Assembly: GCA_003427395.1 (NCBI GenBank)
Contig: BFEA01000664.1
Coordinates: 97,901 to 124,152 of the forward strand
Origin: Chara braunii
Lineage: Eukaryota > Streptophyta > Charophyceae > Charales > Characeae
Direction of reading: 5' to 3'
Length of the DNA: 26,252 nucleotides
The position numbers were made by a program, and so were the translations under genes. Positions 19,039 through 26,252 of the stretch are shown piece after piece; the first letter of the stretch is position 1, and every line of letters begins with the position of its first letter. The notes beneath the pieces are model-generated. The model did no database searches. It was not told the origin of the DNA and was given only the letters and a program-made list of their open reading frames with translations.

Positions 19039-19744
19039 TCACGCCGGTTCCTCAGGCCCATCTTGTTCGTCAGGTTTTACGAACAGGTTAGCCACCCCCG
19101 CAAGGTAATTTTTTCCCATTCCTATTTCTATGATAATCATTGACTTGTATTCTTTAAAAGTCAGGTGTGGCGCTCCGAATATCAGGATCTCGATGCATTC
19201 AGTAATTCACGGGTCTAATTTCCCCAAAATAGCCCGCGTCTTACCGACACATCGTAAAACATTCCCGTTGTTTGTGGTTGGAAATGATGGATCCAGGTTA
19301 GGGTTGAGTACACCAAGTCCCTCACCCTCGAGAGGCTGCCGAATACCAAATCTATCAAGAAGCGGGGTACTCGACACCGCAACCCTGCCATCGGGGCTCT
19401 GAATTCTCACCATCCTCCTACTTCCACCCGAGTTCTTAGTCCCACATTCCTTCTCCCCCGAACTTCCTCACCTATCCGGTTTAGTGCCCTAACCACCCTC
19501 CGAAAGATTGACAACAACCCATGCCCTAGTGCCATCTCGGTATCTAGCATGTGCCATCCAATTTCCGGTAATACATGGTCCCGGTCACCCTCAGGTCGGA
19601 GTATAAATCGTCTCCTAGTCCCCTGTTGAATCTCATGCCGCTCTACAGACATTTTACCATCATGAAGGCTTGGTCCCGCCCTAAGGTCACAACTCTCCAT
19701 TCTGCGTCAAGTCCTCGGACCTCATAACTTGCTGGGAGCGATAC
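19039..19744 (-). pseudogene. Paralog D of the four-copy pre-gag ORF family (decayed)
   Basis: Reads VSLPASYEVRGLDAEW...LRVTGTMYYRKLDG, then in a second frame GWHMLDTEMALGHGLLSIFRR...LRTRVEVGG, then in a third frame IEILIFGAPHLTFKEYKSM...YLAGVANLFVK. It ends at TGA 19039-19041. These segments align in order with the intact paralog at 20749-19973: the LPA box, the GT-YLS-GW box, the LG...LFR box, and the C-terminal helix ending in LF-K/E. Lesions include TAG 19643-19645, a TAG near 19550, two frame changes and a TGA near 19203 inside the position of the GPFE motif. The family is not recognised. Similarity was judged by eye and is weakest in the middle. Confidence 0.6.
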
Positions 19745-19972
19745 CTTTCATCCGTTACTGCCTTTCATGGGTGGTCGAGGATGCGTGGGTCGTCGCAACG
19801 TTCGGGTGCGGCACATCACCATTGCCAGTAGGTGGGTTCCTAGTACTTCCTACATAGTTCAGACAGAAAGCGAGTTCCCCTTATTCCATCCGCTCCCTGG
19901 GTCATTGTTAGCTATCCTCCCTCTTTCTTACCCCATTTTTTTTTGTCACCCTTGGTTTTCTTTTCCTTTTTC

Positions 19973-20749
19973 TTATCGGTCTGCCTCCTCCTCCGATGAC
20001 TCGAACAAACGATAGACAACGTCTAGGTAGGTCATTCCGCGATTTACTTCGCGCCTAATGATTTCCCACATGGTCTCATCACTTATTCGCGGAATCCCTG
20101 GTCTAGTAGTCACGACCACCCGTAATACGCACAGGACTTCATATCCCTGTTCATCCTCAAAGGGTCCCATTTCTAGGAAGGCCCGGTAGTACTCGAGATA
20201 TACTGATTTTTCTTCAAAGCTTAACCTAGTCAGTGCGGCTACTGCCTGCTCAACTCGTTCTGCGCCTACCATTCGCCTTAGTAGGAAGGGCAGCAAACTC
20301 ATCCGTATGATCTCGTTTGGCAGGTCAAAGGTTCCTGCCATGACGATTCCTACTTCCGCCGTTACATCGTCCCGTTCCGGATCCGCGAACTCAAACCCTT
20401 CTCGCCAGGTTATTTGCCATGCTCCTTCGAACATTTGCACGAGGTCACCCCCGGAGGCCAAGGTGATCCCAAAGGTCCGCCATCCTTCCTCTGACAGGTA
20501 TAGCGATCCTGCGGCATGCACATATCCTGGGAGATCCAAATTCACGCCCCCGAATGTCCCTTCCACACGCCATTCCAGTTCCACTACTAAGTATACTGTG
20601 TCTTCCACCAGCTCTAACCCTACCCAATCGATTACCGGGTTGCTTACCCCACTTTTTGCTGGCAGGCCCATCTCAACCCTGCCGTTCAATGCTCTTGGCG
20701 GCAGAATCTCGCGAGTTCTGTCCTCCCAAAACATTATTCGTCGGGTCAT
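19973..20749 (-). CDS. Intact member (A) of the tandem pre-gag ORF family, function unknown
   Basis: An uninterrupted 258-codon ORF from ATG 20747-20749 to TAA 19973-19975. Open codons extend upstream to a TAA near 20825 without another Met. The protein is acidic and soluble, with no signal peptide or membrane segment evident. Motifs shared with its neighbours are: LPAK near 29-32, WVGLEL 42-47, YLSEEGW 84-90, a Phe near 107, LPNEIIR 143-149, LLPFLL...VG 152-162, YYRAFLEMGPFE 187-198, MWEIIRREV 227-235, and a Glu-rich tail. It lies about 1.4 kb upstream of Gag on the same strand, between paralogs B and D. I do not recognise the family. It may be an ORF1-type accessory gene of a giant Ty3 element, or a captured host gene that was tandemly amplified. 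It is the only long intact ORF in the retroelement region. Confidence 0.65.
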   Translation of the reverse strand: MTRRIMFWEDRTREILPPRALNGRVEMGLPAKSGVSNPVIDWVGLELVEDTVYLVVELEWRVEGTFGGVNLDLPGYVHAAGSLYLSEEGWRTFGITLASGGDLVQMFEGAWQITWREGFEFADPERDDVTAEVGIVMAGTFDLPNEIIRMSLLPFLLRRMVGAERVEQAVAALTRLSFEEKSVYLEYYRAFLEMGPFEDEQGYEVLCVLRVVVTTRPGIPRISDETMWEIIRREVNRGMTYLDVVYRLFESSEEEADR

Positions 20750-20950
20750 CCTATGATATGTCTCTTCCTTGATCTCCTTTGTTCGACTGCTGCATCCACC
20801 GAGATTTCGTATTTTCCTAGTTTAGTTCTTCTGCGTTTTTTACCTATCGTACACTAGTTCCTGCCTCTATTCCTGCCCCGTACACACACAGATCTATTTC
20901 CCTCTACTGGTCGTTGACACCTACTCTTGCCAGCTCGCTGGTCGTTAGAC

Positions 20951-21669
20951 TCATAACCATAATACCTTGAATAATAGGAACACGTCACCTATATAGGAAG
21001 GGGTCGCTGCCACCTCTCGGCGGAGTATTGCATCCTCGGTCCTGTCATCCACTTCAAGCCGGTCTTCCTTCAAAATTCTCAGAATCTCGACTTTTTTGTC
21101 CTATCTCCATGGAAGGGTCCTTCCTCAAGCGAAATCCGGTAGTAGGCATCAGCCAACCATGCGAGTCCTAGGTCCACCTCGTCCAGAGACTCCGCCACCG
21201 CGCGGATATGTTCAAACCCGCCGAACCAATCTGCCACGAAGCGCGGCACCCAAGCCTGGACTAACTGGTACGGCAGCTTAAGCTCCTCCCATCCACCTAT
21301 CACGACCCTACTGTTCACAGCATCCCAACCTTTGTTAGCAAAGTCATAGCTAATACCCTGAGTCTAGCGCTCAGCCTCCCCTAAGATCCACATCGGGTTT
21401 TGTCCGGATGCTAATGCTACACAAAACAGATGCCAACCCTTCTCCGACAGGTACACCGTTCCGAGGGCTTCCACATTCCCTTCGGCTATGTCATCCCATC
21501 CTTCCTCCTCCCTGACCGGATTCCATACCCTCTCTACCCATATAAATTACAATGCAGGCGCAATCTCCTTCCCCACCCAGTCGCAAACCGTTCCTCGTCA
21601 TTTGTTTCTTGTTGGCAAGGTTATTTCAACCCCCCCTTCAAGTCGTTTTGGCACCCATCCTCTAAACAT
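20951..21669 (-). pseudogene. Paralog B of the pre-gag ORF family
   Basis: From ATG 21667-21669 the reading aligns end to end with paralog A: MFRGWVPKRLEGGVEITLP, CDWVGKEI, GTVYLSEKGWHLF, GGWEELKLPYQ, WVPRFVADWFGG, YYRISLEEGPFHGD. After a frameshift in the A-run near 21105 it continues VEILRILKEDRLEVDD...LRREV...VFLLFK and stops at TGA 20951-20953. Three in-frame stops (TGA 21598, TAA 21547, TAG 21364) lie in one continuous frame. The match at every motif despite stops shows this was once coding. About 200 bp separate it from paralog A. Confidence 0.75.
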
Positions 21670-21759
21670 TTGCTCCCTTATGCTCTATTCTCTAGCCATG
21701 CCTGTCCCCTGTACAACGCCAGCCATCCACGCCCCCCGTGAGCCCATCCCTCAGAAGTC

Positions 21760-22632
21760 TTAATCCTCAATCGCCTCATCCTCTCCTTCCTCGGTGAGAT
21801 AGTCCTCTTTCTCATACCACAGGTCCTTTAGCCCCTCTAGAAATGTTTCCCCGATTGCCACATTCCTGTAGACTATTTTCCAGTGGACAGTGCTCGGGAC
21901 AAACACGTCGTCCATGCAGAGACAGTTTAGTGTCTCGGCTAGCTCCCTCGCCCAGTTCCCTTCGAAGGGTCCCATCTCGACCGATAAACGAAAGAAGTCC
22001 TGCTGGGTGAATTGGTATAGCCCCAGGTTCCTCATGGACTGGCATATCCGTGCCACCTTACTCCGGGTCCCGAAGACAGCATCCACCAAAAAGGGGGGCA
22101 ACACACATCTTATTGTTCTGACAGGCCACCTCACGTTCCCCCTATCTCCGAGTTCCACTCGCAGGTCTACCCTCTCCATTTCCATTTTTGTCCGCTGACA
22201 TGCGGCCCATACAACCTCCCTTTCCGCCTTCCTAAACAACTTGTCCGAAATAGTCCCTAGCACCAAGTCTATGACCATGGCGTTCTCCCCTTTTTGCGAC
22301 AAGTAGACCCATCCTCGGGCTTTCACCGTCCCTCGAAACTCCAAGTCCATTAGGTTTGTCGACAACCTTGTCAGACTGACTTTAGTTCATTCTGTTTCTA
22401 TCCAAAGGAACGTGTCCTCCTCGTTCAGCATTACGGTTTGATAGGCTAGCTCTAGACCTGTCCACGTTCCTTCTTCCGGGAGAACGACCAATACCCCATC
22501 CTTTACATCTACCGACATTTCCGGACCGCTGGTATAGACCGCGGATGACAACCACCGCGCCATCATGGTTTCAGCACCCGACCCTGTTTTTCCATAGCCC
22601 AGCACCACCCCCGGTTTTCGGATCCGGTCAGC
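21760..22632 (-). pseudogene. Paralog C of the pre-gag ORF family (one in-frame stop)
   Basis: One frame is open from 22632 to the stop at 21760 except for TGA 22387-22389, giving about 290 codons. Landmarks: GVLVVLPEEGTWTGLELAYQ, GWVYLSQKGENAM, LVLGTISDKLFRKAER, RWPVRTIRCVLPPFLVDAVFG, FFRLSVEMGPFEGN, WKIVYRNVAIGETFLEGLKDL, and an acidic tail (EEGEDEAIED). All align collinearly with paralog A. It is the most 5' of the four and lies about 90 bp from paralog B. No starting Met is clear because the region before the TGA uses a GTG or lacks a start. The long product suggests it was the best preserved after A. Confidence 0.75.
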
Positions 22633-22966
22633 CTAAATCCTGGATGAGACTATTTCAGACCCCTCATCAAGGTCTAGCCTAGTCTACCTCCCCAATTCCC
22701 AAATTCTAACCTCCTTCGGGTAACCTCAAGTCGACCTTTTTCACCCAAGCTCATTTTCTTGGTTCTCTTCAAGTTGACTTTTACCTCTTCGTCTCATGAT
22801 CTTCACTCACTCGTGCGGACTTAGGAAGGGGGTGAGAATAGATTAGAATCATAGCCCGCCCAACAGATCATGTCTCAGTCATTTTTACAGAGGGGGATAC
22901 AAAACACAAGATTCATCCAATCTCACATACAGGCAAAGTCATCTCCTCACCGGCCTTTTTCCCAGC
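22633..22966. other. Right edge of the element field, no gene
   Basis: The C/T bias fades here. No 5' LTR copy, TG...CA termini or primer binding site could be matched to the sequence after either polypurine tract. The true 5' end of the element is not identified. Confidence 0.4.
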
Positions 22967-23002
22967 GATCTACTAGATCTACTAGATCTACCAGATCTAC
23001 TA
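22967..23002. repeat. 9-bp GATCTACTA repeat, 4 units
   Basis: Four consecutive gatctact/ca-a units. A further gatctaccagatctatta copy occurs at about 23040. Confidence 0.9.
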
Positions 23003-23555
23003 AAATGAAATGAAACCCGAGACAGAATGTAGTTCCTGCGATCTACCAGATCTATTACTAAAGCACAAGGAGCACAGTGATCCCCTCATCTCTCACTGTC
23101 CAAAGTACTGTAAAGAGGCTGAGCTGCCAAGACGGGTTTCCCACCATGCACCCAATGGATACAACTCAAATCTGCTCTTCACCGGTTCTCTCTTTCCACC
23201 CAACTAGTAGCGTTCCCACTGCCCCTTGTCACTCTCTCACTGTTCAAGCTGGCTAATCTTTGTTTGAGAACTCTCACTATTTTTGCGCATTTTTTTACAA
23301 TATTACAAATACCGAGTACTGGTTGGCCTTTGTTTGACAACCCTCACTGTCTTCCGCATTTTCCTTCAATATCTCAAGTTGATTCCTACATTATATTACT
23401 TTGGTTGCAATTGACATTCAGCATGTACCAAGTGCTGAGTTTTTTTTTTATAACCACCACTACCTCCGAGCCTGTTTTTGCCAACCTTGAATTTCACTGC
23501 ACTGAGTTTTGTTCAGCCTGGGTCCCATTGTATTTTCGTTTCTGGTACTCTACGG
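23003..23555. other. Non-coding AT-richer DNA
   Basis: No gene recognised. The phrase tttgttTGA-aactctcact / tttgttTGAcaaccctcact appears twice (about 23260 and 23328), a short local duplication. Confidence 0.4.
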
Positions 23556-23561
23556 AAATGA

Positions 23562-23890
23562 AAAAAAAAAAAAAAAAAAAAAAGGAAATAAGCAACTACG
23601 CTAGGGACGTGAAAGCATCTGGATACAAAACATTGGTTATGCCCTACCAACAGGCGTTACAACCCTCAGCAAAACACGGCAGTGGGAAAAAAAAAGAAAA
23701 AAAAAAAAAAAACTCTTTGGACGTGAAAGAAGTTGGATACGAAACATTGGGTACATGTGAGAATATGCCCTCCCAACGGCCGTTACGGCCCTCAGCAAAA
23801 CACGGCAGTAGGAAATAGAAAAAGGAAAAAAGAACAATTTTTTCGACATAAAAACTGTTGGATACAGAATCTTGAGTATATGTGAGAGTT
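23562..23890. repeat. ~125-bp A-tailed tandem unit, 3 copies
   Basis: ggacgtgaaag...ttggatac-aaacattgg recurs at 23605 and 23719, and as cgacataaaaactgttggatac at 23844. The first two copies continue through tatgccct-ccaac...ccctcagcaaaacacggcag and end in A-rich runs (23562-23583, 23690-23712, 23814-23835). Copy 1 lacks about 13 bp present in copy 2, which explains the 114-bp versus 125-bp spacing. Copy 3 is truncated. The A-tails resemble retroposed units, but tandem order argues for local duplication. No pol III box was recognised. Confidence 0.75.
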
Positions 23891-25814
23891 CCCCTACGGT
23901 TTCAACTATCAGTTGTTCGTGGAAAGCGCCCTGCCTCGTTGGCAGGACACTAGAACTAAATTAGAAGACGGCAAGAAAAAAAAATAGAAAACAAAAAAAG
24001 AAACTAGCAATGATTCTGGTAGATACATTCCTGGAAGCACAATTGCGAGCACACCTCCTTCATGGCTTTCCCCGACGTCCTTCCTTTAAACTCTGCAACT
24101 TTTTTTTTTCTTTTCTTTTTAATCAGACCCACAAAACCCAAACCTAATTTTTTTGTCAAACCTTACCCGGACCACTGATCAAAGGGGCCTTATAAATCAG
24201 GACCAAATAAATCAACAGCAAAAAAAAAATTAAAAAAAAATGATCAAAGGGGCCTTAAACCCCAAGGCAAAAGTGTGCTTTCATGCAAAATTCACTCTTT
24301 TCGGTTTTCAAGATTTTCATGATTTTTCAAAGCTGGCCAAAAGAGTGAACTTAAAGACCCCAACAAACACCAAACTTCGCACACACAGACCTTGACCAAA
24401 CATAAAATAGGGCAAAAAATAATAATAAAAAAAAAATGGTAAAAATTACCGCCAATGCACTTTTCAGGGTTGGGGGTGTTACCTTGGGGCTGAATAGTGG
24501 GGGTCCTTGTTAACCTGTGGTGCCATTGGTGCCTACCTACATGTGGCGAACCGATGAGTACTAATTGAGTATTTATTTTTTGCTTCTGTTATTTTGTCTT
24601 TTCATGCAGGTTTTGTTTCAGACACATTCATCCTTCCTGTTCACTGTTTCGACCTATTTTCAAATGGTGAGTTGTTTACTTGTTTTACCTTATGTTACTG
24701 TTTGTTCTACATATCATATTGTAAGTCAGTTCTTCAACACTACATCCCACATCCATAACTCTTAAATATTTGTACAATTTCATTAATCCTGCAGTTGAAA
24801 GAAAAATAAGCATTTTTCATTATTTAACAGGTATTATGTACTCTATCTTTATAATTTTTAATTTTGTTTTTTCATTGTATTCCATGTTCTCGCAATGGTG
24901 GTTTGAAATTCCGAAGATTTTCTGAATTACTTAATGTTTATCAGCAGTCTGAGAATCGAGATCTCGATGAACTTCAAAGTTGTAAGTGATTTAGCAAGTA
25001 CAGTATTCACCCGAATAGAATGTTACTCATTATAAGTTCATCTGGACAAAAAGTTGCCCTAAATACAACTATAATGATCGAGTTTTCTATTCAGGTAAAA
25101 ATGGTAGTCAGAGTAAGTTGGAATTCCAGACATACCATTAATTATGTACTTCTGTCAGGAGTTGAGTCTGTGTTACGGTCGTATTTTTTGCCTTTCGTCA
25201 TTTTAGGGACTAATGTGCATGTATTGTCTATGTTCGTTTGTTCTTTGTATGTGTTTGTATAGCAGATATTTCTCCTCCATTGTTGAATTATCCTTAACCA
25301 CTTTTTCGTTGTTGGATGTTTGCCCGGGTAAAGGGAGATTATTTTGCCTTGCATTCTGTACACAGCCAGTTGCTGCACGCAGTGCTACAACGACAAGCTG
25401 CTAGCACCAGGTTGCGAAGAGGGCACCTGCCAGGGTCCCTTCAATTTTTTCGTTCCCCCCTCTCGTACCCCCTAATCACATAGAGTCATAGATTCTTGTT
25501 TTCAATTTCTGAATTGACGTGCTATACACTCGTAGACTAAGAGATCCGAAACTGATTTTCCTTGGATGATGGACACACATCTAATCGTTTGTATTTTCCA
25601 TAATGTCGTCCTTAGGAGGTCCGAGAGTTCTTACTATGGCAAAATCTCTATGTTTTTTTCTCTTAGTTGCAAGCAGGAGGGGATGATTCTTATACCACCT
25701 CCGTTAGTAGCTCGAGACTGATTCCTCGCTTTGTGGGGGGGGATGAATTTGTTACCCCATGCAACTCCTGACTGATATTCCTGATTCTTGCTGAGTGTTG
25801 ACAATTAAGAAAGT

Positions 25815-25818
<4 letters not shown>
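23891..25818. other. AT-rich stretch without recognisable gene
   Basis: Contains A-runs and a short direct repeat tgatcaaaggggcctta at 24176 and 24241. Several tttcatgcag- or cctgcag-like strings could be splice acceptors, but no exon pair with recognisable protein was found. Short ORFs (24565-24765, 25020-25262) look non-coding. A host intron or intergenic DNA are both possible. Confidence 0.4.

Positions 25819-25872
<54 letters not shown>
25819..25872. repeat. (TG)27 microsatellite
   Basis: Twenty-seven uninterrupted TG units, followed by agagag. The minus-strand Thr-His and Phe repeats of the ORFs here come from this run and the neighbouring A-run. Confidence 0.97.
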
Positions 25873-25878
<6 letters not shown>

Positions 25879-25879
<1 letters not shown>

Positions 25880-25904
25880 AAAAAAAAAAAAAAAAAAAAA
25901 AAAA
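25879..25904. repeat. Poly-A run (26 A)
   Basis: An unbroken A-run just after the TG/AG microsatellite. It could be the tail of a retroposed sequence, but no body with target duplications was identified. Confidence 0.95.
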
Positions 25905-26252
25905 GAGTCGTGGAACACCTTTGCATGGGCATAGTTGTTTTCTGGAACGAGGGATTAACGACCGATTTCGTGAGAAACTGATCTGCAGGCACCGTGTCAA
26001 ACCGGTGTGAAGTTTGAATTGTAGGAATAAGTGTGACTAAGGTAGCCGTTGGATTTGACTCATGCTCATAATCGTGGTGACAATCTGTCAATCTCAAACA
26101 CGTTATGTTGCTTGCTTGATGTTCAATTCAGAAAAGGGTAATAATTATGACTTAAAAGTTAAAAGCACATTTTGGCAATGGTACACAGTAACATACTTTA
26201 GACGTTCAACCATATGTGTGAGGATTACAAGATCAAATCGCTATTATTGTTT
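25905..26252. other. Unassigned right end
   Basis: AT-rich sequence without repeat, hairpin or recognisable coding region, running off the window. Confidence 0.4.

Noticed and set aside
22633-23260. 5' LTR of the main element
   Set aside because: No match to the sequence after either polypurine tract, and no tRNA-complementary primer site was found by eye.
24500-25400. Host gene with introns
   Set aside because: A few acceptor-like tgcag strings occur, but no exon encoding a recognisable protein could be assembled.
25690-26097. Thr-His repeat protein
   Set aside because: Encoded by the (TG)27 and poly-A microsatellites.

Overview
The window is repeat-dominated, non-prokaryotic DNA. No intact host gene, rRNA or tRNA gene was recognised. 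Most of it looks like one very large, decayed Ty3/gypsy-type LTR retroelement lying on the minus strand. It is flanked on the left by a 173-bp satellite array and on the right by AT-rich DNA with simple repeats. The Gag-Pol style, size and nesting suggest a large, repeat-rich plant-lineage genome, such as a charophyte alga or bryophyte. That assignment is an inference from protein style only and its confidence is low.

Layout in plus coordinates. 1-1694: tandem 173-bp satellite, interrupted at 235-754 by a foldback (long inverted repeat) element. 1695-1860: purine/GAA tract. 1861-9045: no believable gene. The plus strand here is strongly pyrimidine-rich. It holds perfect hairpins, a diverged 0.5-kb duplication, and at least five unrelated minisatellites (27, 53, 67, 44 and 38 bp), two of them built around dyad-symmetric cores. 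9046-22632: retroelement protein remnants, all on the minus strand.

Read 5' to 3' on the minus strand, the protein order is as follows. First come four tandem paralogous ORFs of an unrecognised family: 22632-21760, 21669-20951, 20749-19973 and about 19744-19039. Then Gag (18557-16260), aspartic protease (16230-15655), a linker, reverse transcriptase and RNase H (about 15070-13203), and integrase (13191-12002). Next is a non-coding 3' region with a polypurine tract, and an acidic post-integrase ORF. Finally there is a second, diverged integrase (about 11114-9961) with its own polypurine tract and acidic ORF (9582-9046). Almost every protein has stops or frameshifts. The one long intact ORF is the 258-codon third paralog.

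How the parts fit together: Gag, protease, RT/RNase H and integrase are the usual copy-and-paste machinery, and here they are dead. The less usual parts are the four-copy ORF family upstream of gag and the charged ORF after integrase. The latter, like Gag, carries SUMO-interacting-motif-like peptides. The minisatellite field beyond the 3' end fits the known tendency of large plant LTR elements to generate satellites in their 3' regions. 22633-26252 holds short repeats, A-rich tandem units, a (TG)27 microsatellite and no recognised gene.
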